DNA of 62,644 nucleotides from JAITMY01 sp031549685 (GCA_031549685.1 JAVBPG010000037.1:1-62644), one strand, 5' to 3'. Counted from the first letter of the stretch, positions 7,536 through 15,230 are shown. The notes: generated from the sequence alone by a model not told the origin. Translations and numbers: made by a program.

Positions 7536-8111
7536 ATGGAACAAGAATATACTATCACCGCGTTTACCGAAAATGCCGTTGGCTTGCTCAACCGCATAAC
7601 CATTATCTTTACCCGCCGGCACGTGAATATTGAGAGCCTTACGGTGTCGGCCTCGGCGCTGAAGGGCGTGCATAAGTTTACCATTGTGGTGAACACCACC
7701 AAGGAGCAGGCCGAAAAAATTGTGAACCAGATTGCCAAGTTGGTGGAGGTGGTAATGAGCTTTTACCACACCAATGAGGAAATTGTATATCAAGAACTTG
7801 CGCTATACAAGGTGCCTACCAAAGCTTTGCTCGACGACAACAAGGTGGAGGAAATTGTGCGTACCCACGCCGCGCGTATATTGGAGGTAACGCCCGATTT
7901 TACCGTCATTGAGTTGACAGGTTATAAGCATGAGATTGTGGAGCTCTTCAAGCGCTTGGACAACGCCTGCGGAGTACAGCAGTACACCAGCTCGGGTCGC
8001 ATTGCCATTCACCGCGGCAAGCACGAGGTGCTCACTGCGCACCTCGGCAAGCTGGCCGAAGCGCACGGCGATAAGCCCATTGAGAAGGTCAGCGAAAAGC
8101 CGTGGGAGTAA
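7536..8111 (+). CDS. ilvN: Acetolactate synthase small (regulatory) subunit
   Basis: A 191-residue protein with an N-terminal ACT domain (YTITAFTENAVGLLNRITIIFTRR, then VNIESLTVSAS) that binds valine for feedback inhibition, and a C-terminal ALS_ss_C domain (about residues 85-165). This length is usual for the long form of IlvN. It works as a partner of the IlvB at 5172-6863. The gene is followed by a terminator at 8131-8164, so the ilv transcript ends here; ilvC, which often follows in Bacteroidetes, is absent. Confidence 0.95.
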   Translation: MEQEYTITAFTENAVGLLNRITIIFTRRHVNIESLTVSASALKGVHKFTIVVNTTKEQAEKIVNQIAKLVEVVMSFYHTNEEIVYQELALYKVPTKALLDDNKVEEIVRTHAARILEVTPDFTVIELTGYKHEIVELFKRLDNACGVQQYTSSGRIAIHRGKHEVLTAHLGKLAEAHGDKPIEKVSEKPWE

Positions 8112-8130
8112 CCTCAAATTCTACTTTTAG

Positions 8131-8164
8131 AATAGAGTGTCATATTTTTATGATGCTCTATTTT
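8131..8164 (+). terminator. Terminator after ilvN
   Basis: AATAGAG...GTCAT (8131-8142) pairs with ATGAT...CTCTATT (8150-8162), a roughly 12-bp stem with one mismatch, followed by TT and an A/T-rich run. It lies 20 bases beyond the ilvN stop and before the toxin-antitoxin promoter region. Confidence 0.65.
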
Positions 8165-8180
8165 AATTTGTTGTGATAAT

Positions 8181-8211
8181 ATAATCAAATATGAGTAATC
8201 AAATTTGATTA
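8181..8211 (+). promoter_or_regulatory. Palindromic operator of the toxin-antitoxin pair
   Basis: TAATCAAATTTGATTA at 8196-8211 is a perfect 16-bp palindrome. A half copy, TAATCAAAT, lies at 8182-8190. A TATATTTG box (8219-8226) follows but ends only four bases before the ATG at 8231, so either the transcript has almost no leader or that box is not used. Antitoxins with an HTH domain commonly repress their own promoter through such a palindrome. Confidence 0.6.
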
Positions 8212-8230
8212 TTTATACTATATTTGCTTT

Positions 8231-8734
8231 ATGAAGTCAACAACGTCAATCATAAAAGGTGTGCACCCCGGCGTAATTCTTGAGCGCGAACTCAAGCTAC
8301 GTCATGTCAAGAAAGGTCTCTTTGCCCTTTCTATTGGAGAATATCCGCAAATATTGGGAGATGTTACCAAGGGAAAGCGTCGCATGAATGCCGCTTTATC
8401 GCTAAAGGTGGAAAAGGCTTTAGGCTTTGAAGAAGGCTACTTCATGGTGCTACAGGCGTACTACGATATTGCTGAGGAAAAGCAAAGGCAGGCCAAGAGT
8501 AGGCATCCCGATTTATCAAAAATTCGTCCTGTTATTTTTTGGGACACCGATGTTAAAAGTATTGATTGGGAGAAGCAAAAGGTTGCTGTTGTTTATCGCA
8601 TTTTTGAGCGCGGGAATGAGCAGGAAATTTTGGAGATTATTCGTTTTTATGGTAGAGATGAGGTTGCCACAATACTAAGTAAGAACAAGAGGTTATCACC
8701 CATTGCGGAACAAAATAAAAGCAAGTACCTATAA
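8231..8734 (+). CDS. HigA-like HTH antitoxin with DUF6922 C-terminus
   Basis: A 167-residue protein. Residues about 9-75 resemble a HigA/XRE-type helix-turn-helix (GVHPGVILERELKLRHVKKG, then ILGDVTKGKRRMNAALSLKVEKALG). The C-terminal part (PVIFWDTDVKSIDWEKQKVAVVYRIFERG...IIRFYGRDEVATIL) matches the DUF6922 type seen next to nucleotidyltransferase toxins. It overlaps the next gene by one base (TAATG), so the two are translationally coupled. The likely role is DNA-binding antitoxin and autorepressor acting at the palindrome 8196-8211. Its function is inferred from pairing and fold, not proven. Confidence 0.8.
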   Translation: MKSTTSIIKGVHPGVILERELKLRHVKKGLFALSIGEYPQILGDVTKGKRRMNAALSLKVEKALGFEEGYFMVLQAYYDIAEEKQRQAKSRHPDLSKIRPVIFWDTDVKSIDWEKQKVAVVYRIFERGNEQEILEIIRFYGRDEVATILSKNKRLSPIAEQNKSKYL

Positions 8735-9381
8735 TGAGCTTATACTACAATACGGTTACTCCGCTATTGCACGCTACACTCAAAAAGTTAATGGGCGCAA
8801 AGGAGCTTCTGCCTTTTCGGCTAGTGGGAGGTACCGCGCTTAGCCTGCAGCTTGGGCATAGAGAATCGGTGGACATTGACCTTTTTACCGATGAGGAGTA
8901 TGATAGCGTTGACTTCGCAGCCATTGACAACTACCTACGAAAGAATTTTCCGTACGTTGACTCCAACGACATTCCTCTTGTTGGCTTTGGAAAAGCGTAC
9001 TACATCGGAGCAAATGCGAAGCATTGTATCAAGCTTGATGTTTACTATACGGATAAGTTTATTCGTCCCGCTTTGGAGGTTGACAAAATACGGCTTGCCC
9101 ATATTGAGGATGTCATTGCCATGAAAATTGATGTGGTACAGTATGGCGGCCGGAAGAAAGATTTTTGGGATATTCATGAATTGCTCAATAGTTACTCACT
9201 TTCAGTAATGCTATCGCTGCACAAAGAGCGCTATCCCTACTCTCATGACCGAAAACAAATTCTCAAAAATTTTACTGACTTTGAGGAGGCGAGCAATGAT
9301 TTTAACCCCATCTGCTTACGAGGAAAACACTGGGAGGTAATCGTGCTGGATTTAATTGATGAGAGAAAGAGATTACAATAA
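8734..9381 (+). CDS. AbiEii/AbiGii-type nucleotidyltransferase toxin
   Basis: A 215-residue protein of the DUF1814/AbiEii family. The nucleotidyltransferase signature is clear: FRLVGGTALSLQLGHRES with GG at 32-33, then VDIDLF giving the acidic pair Asp47/Asp49, and a later conserved Lys/Asp region (EDVIAMKIDVVQYGGRKKDFWDIHELL). Members modify tRNA or other targets and serve as toxins in phage-defence or addiction modules. The gene starts on the last base of the antitoxin stop codon. It lies between the ilv and ara operons and is followed by a family A repeat at 9384-9415. Confidence 0.88.
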   Translation: MSLYYNTVTPLLHATLKKLMGAKELLPFRLVGGTALSLQLGHRESVDIDLFTDEEYDSVDFAAIDNYLRKNFPYVDSNDIPLVGFGKAYYIGANAKHCIKLDVYYTDKFIRPALEVDKIRLAHIEDVIAMKIDVVQYGGRKKDFWDIHELLNSYSLSVMLSLHKERYPYSHDRKQILKNFTDFEEASNDFNPICLRGKHWEVIVLDLIDERKRLQ

Positions 9382-9383
9382 AA

Positions 9384-9415
9384 GCGAAGCAACCTCTGCT
9401 ATGAGATTGCTTCGC
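9384..9415. repeat. Short family A hairpin
   Basis: GCGAAGCAACCTC (9384-9396) pairs with GAGATTGCTTCGC (9403-9415) with one mismatch. It lies in the gap between the convergent AbiEii toxin gene and araB and is a minimal form of the repeat at 270-373. Confidence 0.7.
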
Positions 9416-9461
9416 TTTGCTCGCAATGATGCACGAGACATAGCCTTGTGCGCGGGTAAGT

Positions 9462-9478
9462 CCTCTCCTTAGGAGAGG
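9462..9478. terminator. Hairpin centred on the araB stop codon
   Basis: CCTCTCC (9462-9468), loop TTA which is the araB stop on the minus strand, and GGAGAGG (9472-9478). The hairpin therefore supplies the last codons of araB. There is no strong T-run, so it may be a repeat rather than a terminator. Confidence 0.45.
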
Positions 9479-11133
9479 CTCTTCTCGCTAAACTTTCCCA
9501 ACTTTTTGTACTCCTCGTACAGCTTCATATACGCCTTGTGCCTGTCCTGGTTAGGAATGTACTCCGAGGCAAAACCTTGCCCCATGGCCTCCTGCGCATC
9601 TTCTACCTTTGAGTAAACACCTGCTACCACAGCGGCAAACATGGAAGCGCCAAAGGCACAAGCCTGCTCAGTTTTGCACACCTTAATAGGCATGTTGAGC
9701 ACATCGGCTAACGTTTGCATTACAAAGGGCGATTTGAGCGAAATACCGCCAATGCCGATTACGCTGTTTATCTTCACACCCTCGCTTACAAAGCGGTCAA
9801 CAATGGCCTTGGAGCCAAAGGCTGTGGCCTCCACCAGCGCACGGAAAATAAGCGGTGCGCTGCTACCCAAACTCAAGCCTGTAATGCTGCCAGTGAGCAG
9901 CTGGTTGGCATCGGGCGTGCGGCGGCCGTTCATCCAGTCGGTAGCCACAATAAGGCTTTCCTCAACGGGCACGCGCTCGGCCTCGGCGGTAAGGGCGGGA
10001 ATAATTTTATCCAGCACTTCGTCCACCAATTTCTGGCGGGTAGCCTCGTCCACCAGCTTGGTTTGCCCCAAAATATTTTCAACGGGGAATGCCAAAACCT
10101 TTTTGAACCAAGCGTAAATATCGCCGAAGGCGGATTGCCCTGCCTCCAGGCCAACCATGCCGGGTACCACCGAGCCGTCCACCTGTCCGCAAATGCCGGG
10201 GATGAGCTTATCGCCCATCTCGGCGGGATTGACCACCATAATATCGCAAGTAGAAGTTCCAATTACGCGCACAAAGGTGTAAGGTTTAATGGCAGCACCC
10301 ACAGCACCGTGGTGGCAGTCAAACGCGCCAACACCAACGGCAATGCCGGCCGGCAAGCCCAACTTATCGGCCCACTCCTTGGTCAGCTCGCCGGCCTTGT
10401 GGTTGCTGGGGAACGTTTGGGTGTACAATTTTTCACGGTAACCGGCCAGCAGCGGGTCGAGCGTGGTAAGGAATTTCTCGGAGGGAAGTCCGCCCCACTT
10501 TTCGTGCCACATGGCCTTGTGTCCGGCGGCGCAGCGGCTGCGCGAAACTTTTTCGGGTGCGGTGTTTCCGGTGAGTATGGCGGGCATCCAGTCGCAGTGC
10601 TCAATCCATGAGTAAGCGGCACGGCGCACGGACTCGTCCTCACGCAGCACGTGCAGCATCTTGGCCCACACCCACTCCGAGGAGTAAATGCCGCCCTCGT
10701 AGGCCGTGTAGTCCACCTCCCATTTTTTAGCCAAAGCGTTTATTTCAGCGGCCTCGGCAATGGCGGTGTGGTCTTTCCACAGCACAAACATGGCGTTGGG
10801 ATTTTCGGCAAACTCGGGCAGCAGCGAGAGCGGCGTTCCGCTCCTATCCACCAGCACGGGCGTGCTGCCGGTGGTGTCGAACGAAATTCCCACCACATTT
10901 TTTGCCACCTCGGGCGAACATTTTTTCAGCGACTGCTTAATGGTTTCCTCCATCGCCTCCACGTAATCCAGCGGATGCTGGCGGTAGCGGTTGCTCTTGG
11001 GGTCGCAGTATTTTCCGGCCTTCCAACGAGGGTAGTAGTGTACTGCGGTGGCCATTTCTTTTCCCGTGAGGGCGTCCACCACAATGGCACGGCACGAGTC
11101 GGAGCCGTAGTCTAAACCAATGACGTATTTCAT
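9469..11133 (-). CDS. araB: Ribulokinase
   Basis: A 554-residue FGGY-family sugar kinase that phosphorylates L-ribulose to L-ribulose 5-phosphate. It starts with GLDYGSDSCRAIVVDALTG (ATP-binding phosphate 1 motif) and has WIEHCDWMPAILTG, GVGAFDCHHGAVGAAI and the C-terminal GIGGISLKSPFVMQ, the pattern of AraB rather than xylulokinase. It follows araA after a 95-base gap on the same strand and is probably co-transcribed with it. The last codons come from a small hairpin repeat at 9462-9478. Confidence 0.95.
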   Translation of the reverse strand: MKYVIGLDYGSDSCRAIVVDALTGKEMATAVHYYPRWKAGKYCDPKSNRYRQHPLDYVEAMEETIKQSLKKCSPEVAKNVVGISFDTTGSTPVLVDRSGTPLSLLPEFAENPNAMFVLWKDHTAIAEAAEINALAKKWEVDYTAYEGGIYSSEWVWAKMLHVLREDESVRRAAYSWIEHCDWMPAILTGNTAPEKVSRSRCAAGHKAMWHEKWGGLPSEKFLTTLDPLLAGYREKLYTQTFPSNHKAGELTKEWADKLGLPAGIAVGVGAFDCHHGAVGAAIKPYTFVRVIGTSTCDIMVVNPAEMGDKLIPGICGQVDGSVVPGMVGLEAGQSAFGDIYAWFKKVLAFPVENILGQTKLVDEATRQKLVDEVLDKIIPALTAEAERVPVEESLIVATDWMNGRRTPDANQLLTGSITGLSLGSSAPLIFRALVEATAFGSKAIVDRFVSEGVKINSVIGIGGISLKSPFVMQTLADVLNMPIKVCKTEQACAFGASMFAAVVAGVYSKVEDAQEAMGQGFASEYIPNQDRHKAYMKLYEEYKKLGKFSEKSLS

Positions 11134-11228
11134 ACGAATGTATAATGAACAATTAATAATGAATAATTTTTGAACGTTGAAAATTGAACGTTGAACTCAA
11201 TTGTTCATTGTCCATTATTCATTGTTCA
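11134..11228. repeat. araA-araB gap with simple inverted repeats
   Basis: The gap is made of low-complexity ATTGTTCATT/AATGAACAAT words. The stretch just after araB (about 11141-11165) is roughly the inverse of the stretch just before araA (about 11205-11228), with TTGAACGTTGAA repeats between. Similar words occur at 4941-4970, 7490-7530 and 15925-15960. No gene or clear promoter is seen. Confidence 0.5.
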
Positions 11229-12737
11229 TTACTTCAAAGCCTTATTCAGCATGTAGTACACCTCGTTGAAGCGCAGCTCCTTCTTGAAGTTGTCGATGGT
11301 GGTGTTTTCATCAATAGTCAACATTTCAATACCTGCAATTTCCGCATAGTCTTGCCAGTATTCAACAGTCAAATCGTACGAAAATGCCGAGTGGTGCGTT
11401 CCGCCGGCTATAATCCAGGCGCCCGCGCCTACTTCAAAGTTCGGACGCGGAATCCACAACGCCGACGCCACCGGAAGCTTGGGCAGCGGTTTGCTCTTAA
11501 TGCAATCTACCTTGTTAACTATCAAGCGGAAGCGGTTGCCCATATCCACAATGGTGGAGGCCACGCCTTCGCCCTGCTTGGAGGTGAACACCAGGCGGGC
11601 GGGAGCGTTTTTACCGCCAATACCCAGCTGGTGAACCTCCAGCTTAGGCTTGTGCTCCGCAATCATGGGGGAAACCTCCAGCATGTGCGACTGAAGAAGA
11701 GAGCTGTTTTCGCCGTCGAAATTGATGGTGTAATCCTCCAGGAACGAGCAACCCTTGGGCAGGCCGTAGCCCATAACGTACATGGTGCGGGCAAGGGCCG
11801 CCGTCTTCCAGTCACCCTCGGCGCCGAAGCCGTAGCCCTCGGCCATCAGGCGCTGGCTGGCCAAGCCGGGCAGCTGGTCGATGCCGTCTAAGTTGTCGAA
11901 GTGGGTGGTAAAGGCCTTCGCGCCGGTTTCCTTCAGCAGGCGGCGAAGCGCAATTTCAATGCGCGCCGCTTTTACCACCTGCTCATACTCAAACGATCCA
12001 TCTTTAATGGCGCTGCAGTCGTACTCTTTTTTGTAAACCTCAACCAGCTCCTTAATTTGAGCATCGGTTACATCGTTTTGGTAGTCGCGCACCTTGGCAA
12101 TGTTGCAAAAATCCACGTGGTAGCCCAAGCGCATTTCGGCCTCCACCTTGTCGCCATCGGTAACGGCCACGTTATTCATCTGGTCGCCCAAGCGGATGAG
12201 CAGCATGTCCTGCGCATCGGCCCAGGCGGCGCAAACGCGCTGCCAAACGGCGATTTTTTGCTGCGTTTTCGCATCTTGCCAATACCCTACAACCACTTTG
12301 CAAGCCCTGCGCATGCGCGAAACAATGTGTCCGAATTCGCGGTCGCCGTGCGCCGATTGGTTCAGGTTCATGAAGTCCATGTCCATGGTATCCCAGGGAA
12401 TTTCCTTGTTGAACTGCGTGTGCAGGTGCAGCAAAGGCTTTTTCAACTCCTGCAAACCGTGAATCCACATTTTGGCAGGCGAGAAGGTGTGCATCCAGGT
12501 CATAACGCCGGCACACTTGCTGTCGTTGTTGGCGGCCTTCATTGTAGCGGTAACTTCTGCCGATGAGTTAACGGTACCTTTGTAAACAACCTTGATGGGC
12601 AGGTTTCCCGAGTCGTTAAGCCCTTTTACCATTTCGTTGGAGTGAGCGTCCACGTGCTTTACGGCATCGCCACCGTACAGCAGCTGTGCTCCGGTTACAA
12701 ACCAGATTTCGTAATTTTTAAAGTCAAAGTTCAGCAT
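11229..12737 (-). CDS. araA: L-arabinose isomerase
   Basis: A 502-residue cytoplasmic enzyme that isomerises L-arabinose to L-ribulose with a Mn2+ ion. Length and sequence match AraA throughout: EIWFVTGAQLLYGGDAVK at the N-terminus, VMTWMHTFSPAKMWIHGL, LHLHTQFNKEIPW, MDFMNLNQSAHGDREFG, and GAEGDWKTAALARTMYVMG, then HMLEVSP with the conserved Glu. It is the first gene of an araA-araB transcript. A TACCTTTG box at 12806-12799 and a 23-bp palindrome at 12890-12912 lie upstream in the gap shared with a divergent gene. Confidence 0.96.
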   Translation of the reverse strand: MLNFDFKNYEIWFVTGAQLLYGGDAVKHVDAHSNEMVKGLNDSGNLPIKVVYKGTVNSSAEVTATMKAANNDSKCAGVMTWMHTFSPAKMWIHGLQELKKPLLHLHTQFNKEIPWDTMDMDFMNLNQSAHGDREFGHIVSRMRRACKVVVGYWQDAKTQQKIAVWQRVCAAWADAQDMLLIRLGDQMNNVAVTDGDKVEAEMRLGYHVDFCNIAKVRDYQNDVTDAQIKELVEVYKKEYDCSAIKDGSFEYEQVVKAARIEIALRRLLKETGAKAFTTHFDNLDGIDQLPGLASQRLMAEGYGFGAEGDWKTAALARTMYVMGYGLPKGCSFLEDYTINFDGENSSLLQSHMLEVSPMIAEHKPKLEVHQLGIGGKNAPARLVFTSKQGEGVASTIVDMGNRFRLIVNKVDCIKSKPLPKLPVASALWIPRPNFEVGAGAWIIAGGTHHSAFSYDLTVEYWQDYAEIAGIEMLTIDENTTIDNFKKELRFNEVYYMLNKALK

Positions 12738-12798
12738 AGCAATTTGTGTTTTTTGTTTATGATTGATGATTTTTGAAGACGCATGAAAGTCTATCTTT

Positions 12799-12806
12799 CA
12801 AAGGTA
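12799..12806 (-). promoter_or_regulatory. -7 box for araA
   Basis: TACCTTTG on the minus strand fits TAnnTTTG and lies 61 bases before the araA ATG at 12737. A clear -33 box is not seen. Confidence 0.5.
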
Positions 12807-12889
12807 TTACATTTTTTTGATAAACGTATTCCTGTAAGCGTTAAGGCTGATTTTATTTTCATAGAAATTTGTAAATCTGCACGATAATG

Positions 12890-12912
12890 CTTATTGTGAA
12901 GTATACAATAAG
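12890..12912. promoter_or_regulatory. Candidate operator in the araA/12993 divergent gap
   Basis: CTTATTGT (12890-12897), seven bases, ACAATAAG (12905-12912): a perfect 8-bp inverted repeat. TTGTCGACAA, another 10-bp palindrome, follows at 12913-12922. They lie about 85-110 bases upstream of the araA -7 box. A repressor or activator of arabinose genes could bind here; no such regulator gene is in the window. Confidence 0.4.
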
Positions 12913-12964
12913 TTGTCGACAAAAGTAATTCGCGCTACCGTAAAATTGTTTTTGTAAAAAAGTT

Positions 12965-12972
12965 TAACTTTG
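12965..12972 (+). promoter_or_regulatory. -7 box for the 12993 gene
   Basis: TAACTTTG fits TAnnTTTG and ends 20 bases before the ATG at 12993, supporting that start. Confidence 0.55.
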
Positions 12973-12992
12973 TAAAACTAATTCCCTCCCGT

Positions 12993-13811
12993 ATGAAAAA
13001 ATTTACCTTTATCGCCCTACTGCTCATCGCCACCGCCATATTTGCCGTGGTGTACAGCACAGTGTCAAACAAAAAGCCCAAGACCGTACTTATTCCTCGT
13101 AAGATGCTCATGGAGCTGGAGGTTGACCTTCTTATTTTCCGCGACCTTCCCATTCCTCCCTTTCATTTGGATGTAAAAAACGACACATTTGTGCCCTCCA
13201 AGGAGGAGCTGGAGCACGATAGCCTGCAGTTTCTGCTTCCGCTGGACAGGCTACTTGAGTTTACAACGCCACAGCAGCGAAACTGCGCTATAATGATGTA
13301 CGTGGCCGATGCCGGGCTGCTGCAGGCGTACAACAGGCCGGTGGATGCGCACAGGGAAGTAATTGCGCTGCTGGCTCAGGAGAGCAATACCGCCGATGGC
13401 TTTACGGTAAGCTTCAAGCGCCCGGTGGATGTGAACGATGAAACGGCCAGGGAGGTTTTCAGGCAGTGGTTCAAGGGCCGGTTTGACCAGGAGGTGAAAA
13501 ACGGCACGGTCAACATGCTTTACGAGCGCTCGCTGGCGCTGCTCATTGAGAATGCCTACATTTTTTCCCAAAACCCCGACAGGTTCCTTGCCAACATTTC
13601 GAACAGCGATGCCGCCGGCTTCAGCGCCAAAATCGCCATTCTGATCAGGAGCGCCGAAATGCTGAGCTCCGTGTACCCCCACTTGGTTATGATTGCCAAA
13701 GAATTAGCTCCGCTCAAGGAGCTTAGAGCTTCCAATAAGGTGGAGTTTATTGAGCAAATAAAAATGCTTACTCCTCAAATAAAAAAAGTGCGCAACTCCC
13801 TGCTGTGGTAG
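12993..13811 (+). CDS. Unrecognised membrane-anchored protein
   Basis: A 272-residue protein that I do not recognise. Residues 5-24 (TFIALLLIATAIFAVVYSTV) form one hydrophobic segment, a likely signal anchor or uncleaved signal peptide, with the remainder in the periplasm. The body is mixed helical, with acidic and hydrophobic stretches, no cysteine cluster and no catalytic motif that I can name. The stop codon is 10 bases before the chromate transporter gene at 13822, so the three plus-strand genes are probably one transcript. The context hints at a link to anion transport but this is not evidence of function. Confidence 0.7.
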   Translation: MKKFTFIALLLIATAIFAVVYSTVSNKKPKTVLIPRKMLMELEVDLLIFRDLPIPPFHLDVKNDTFVPSKEELEHDSLQFLLPLDRLLEFTTPQQRNCAIMMYVADAGLLQAYNRPVDAHREVIALLAQESNTADGFTVSFKRPVDVNDETAREVFRQWFKGRFDQEVKNGTVNMLYERSLALLIENAYIFSQNPDRFLANISNSDAAGFSAKIAILIRSAEMLSSVYPHLVMIAKELAPLKELRASNKVEFIEQIKMLTPQIKKVRNSLLW

Positions 13812-13821
13812 CGCCGGTACC

Positions 13822-14376
13822 ATGAAGATTTACTGGGATATTTTTTACGCTTTCCTCAAGATAGGCCTGTTTACGCTTGGCGGGGGCTACGCCATGATTC
13901 CTCTCGTGGAAAAAGAGGTGGTCGACCGGAAAAAGTGGATGCACAAGCAAGATTTTTTGGACTTGCTGGCCATTACTCAAGCCATGCCGGGCGTGGTGGC
14001 CATTAACATGGCCGTATTTGTGGGCTACAAAATCCGCGGCGTAAAGGGCAGCATTGTAACCTCGCTGGGCGCGGCTCTTCCCTCGTTCGTAATTATTCTG
14101 CTCATTGCTATTTTCTTTGCCGGATTTAAGGATAACCCCATAGTGGAGCGCGTGTTCATGGGCATACGCCCCGCCGTGGTGGCGTTGATTGCCGTGCCCG
14201 CCATTACCACCGCCAAGGCCGCCGGCATTACGTACAAAACGGTGCTTATTCCCGTTGGCGTGGCGCTGCTGATATGGCTGGCGCACGTTTCGCCGATCTA
14301 TATTGTGGCCGCCGCCGCCGCGGGAGGGCTGATTTACCAATTTTGTTTTAAGGAAAAGAAGAATGACAACAAATGA
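13822..14376 (+). CDS. Chromate transporter, short-chain CHR subunit 1
   Basis: A 184-residue inner-membrane protein with one CHR domain: FLKIGLFTLGGGYAMIPLVE at residues 11-30, then DLLAITQAMPGVVAINMAVF and the following hydrophobic helices. Long ChrA transporters contain two such domains; short-chain members come as gene pairs with opposite topology. The partner is at 14534-15058. The family exports chromate or related anions by proton antiport; natural substrates in anaerobes are uncertain. A family B repeat (14407-14488) lies between the two halves. Confidence 0.88.
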   Translation: MKIYWDIFYAFLKIGLFTLGGGYAMIPLVEKEVVDRKKWMHKQDFLDLLAITQAMPGVVAINMAVFVGYKIRGVKGSIVTSLGAALPSFVIILLIAIFFAGFKDNPIVERVFMGIRPAVVALIAVPAITTAKAAGITYKTVLIPVGVALLIWLAHVSPIYIVAAAAAGGLIYQFCFKEKKNDNK

Positions 14377-14406
14377 GGTTGCTCAAAAAGTTCCTGTACG
14401 GAAACT

Positions 14407-14488
14407 TGTCATTGCGGGCTCGACCCGCAAGCTCCTAAAAGAGAATATCTCTTCGATTAGGAGATCCCGAGTCAAGCACGGGATGACA
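14407..14488. repeat. Family B palindromic element
   Basis: TGTCATTGCGGGCTCGACCC at its left and GAGATCCCGAGTCAAGCACG near its right, the same two-arm unit as 5032-5113 (inverted) and as the cydA insertion. It lies between the two chromate transporter genes. Confidence 0.85.
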
Positions 14489-14533
14489 GCATTGTTGAAT
14501 AGCCTCGTTATATAGGCAGCTGTACCAATCATT

Positions 14534-15058
14534 ATGCTATACCTCCAACTCTGCTATACCTTTTTTAAAATCGGGCTGTTTGGCTTCGGCGGCGGCTACG
14601 CCATGCTGTCGCTCATACAGCACGAGGTAGTGGTAAAGCACGGGTGGATCTCGGCGCAGGAGTTTACCGACATTGTGGCCATATCGCAAATGACGCCGGG
14701 GCCCATCAGCATCAACAGCGCCACGTACATTGGCTACACGGCCACGGGTAGCGTGTGGGGCTCGGCGCTGGCAACGCTGTCGCTCATGCTGCCGTCGTTC
14801 ATCATTATGCTTGCCATTTGCAAAATGCTGGCGAGGGTAAAAAACAACAAGTACATAGCGGCGGCGTTCCTCGGCCTGCGCCCCGCGGTGTCGGGGCTCA
14901 TTGCGGCGGCGGCGCTCATGCTGCTCACCGGCGATAACTTTTCGGACTACAAAAGCATTATCATCTTTACCTTTTCCTTCATTGCAGTGTGGCGGTTTAA
15001 GCTGCACCCCATACTGATGATTGTGCTGGCGGGGGTGGCGGGATTGGTGCTATACTAA
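14534..15058 (+). CDS. Chromate transporter, short-chain CHR subunit 2
   Basis: A 174-residue membrane protein with the second CHR domain: FFKIGLFGFGGGYAMLSLIQ at residues 10-29, DIVAISQMTPGPISINSATY, then four to five more hydrophobic segments. It is homologous to the subunit at 13822 and presumably forms a heterodimer with it. The genes are 157 bases apart. It is followed by a hairpin (15064-15094), an orphan promoter-operator and a terminator. Confidence 0.88.
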   Translation: MLYLQLCYTFFKIGLFGFGGGYAMLSLIQHEVVVKHGWISAQEFTDIVAISQMTPGPISINSATYIGYTATGSVWGSALATLSLMLPSFIIMLAICKMLARVKNNKYIAAAFLGLRPAVSGLIAAAALMLLTGDNFSDYKSIIIFTFSFIAVWRFKLHPILMIVLAGVAGLVLY

Positions 15059-15063
15059 AAAAT

Positions 15064-15094
15064 ATCTCAACAAGATGTAAAATCCTGTTGAGAT
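15064..15094 (+). terminator. Hairpin after the chromate transporter
   Basis: ATCTCAACA (15064-15072) pairs perfectly with TGTTGAGAT (15086-15094). It begins 5 bases after the stop codon at 15058. An A/T-rich stretch follows rather than a clean T-run. Confidence 0.55.
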
Positions 15095-15131
15095 AAATAT
15101 TATTTCCTACGTACAGAATAAAATTCAATGA

Positions 15132-15176
15132 TTTTGTTCTACATGTAGAACAAAACTATCTATTTTTGTTCTACAT
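15132..15176 (+). promoter_or_regulatory. Orphan promoter with paired palindromic operators
   Basis: 15132-15155 is a perfect 24-bp palindrome centred on TTCTACATGTAGAA. A further half-site, TTTTGTTCTACAT, lies at 15164-15176, exactly 32 bases (about three helical turns) on. TATTTTTG at 15161-15168 fits the TAnnTTTG -7 box and TTTG at 15133-15136 could be -33, though the 24-base spacer is longer than usual. The core TACATGTA resembles BlaI/MecI/CopY-type operators. No gene follows: the terminator 15181-15210 comes at once. Confidence 0.55.
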
Positions 15177-15180
15177 ATGA

Positions 15181-15210
15181 AAAAAGTCGGCAAAAATATG
15201 CCGACTTTTT
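15181..15210. terminator. Bidirectional terminator between chromate and araD genes
   Basis: AAAAAGTCGGCA (15181-15192) and TGCCGACTTTTT (15199-15210) form a perfect 12-bp stem with a 6-nt loop, A-run and T-run. It lies 20 bases from the araD stop (minus strand). Confidence 0.9.
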
Positions 15211-15230
15211 AAAAAAGAAAAGGGTGGGAT

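Noticed and set aside
13822..15058. A broken single chromate transporter (ChrA) gene
   Set aside because: Each half starts with its own complete CHR domain and ATG, matching the known short-chain gene pairs.
15177..15212. An 11-residue peptide gene (MKKVGKNMPTF) after the orphan promoter
   Set aside because: Its codons are the arms of the terminator hairpin, so it is more likely a by-product than a gene.
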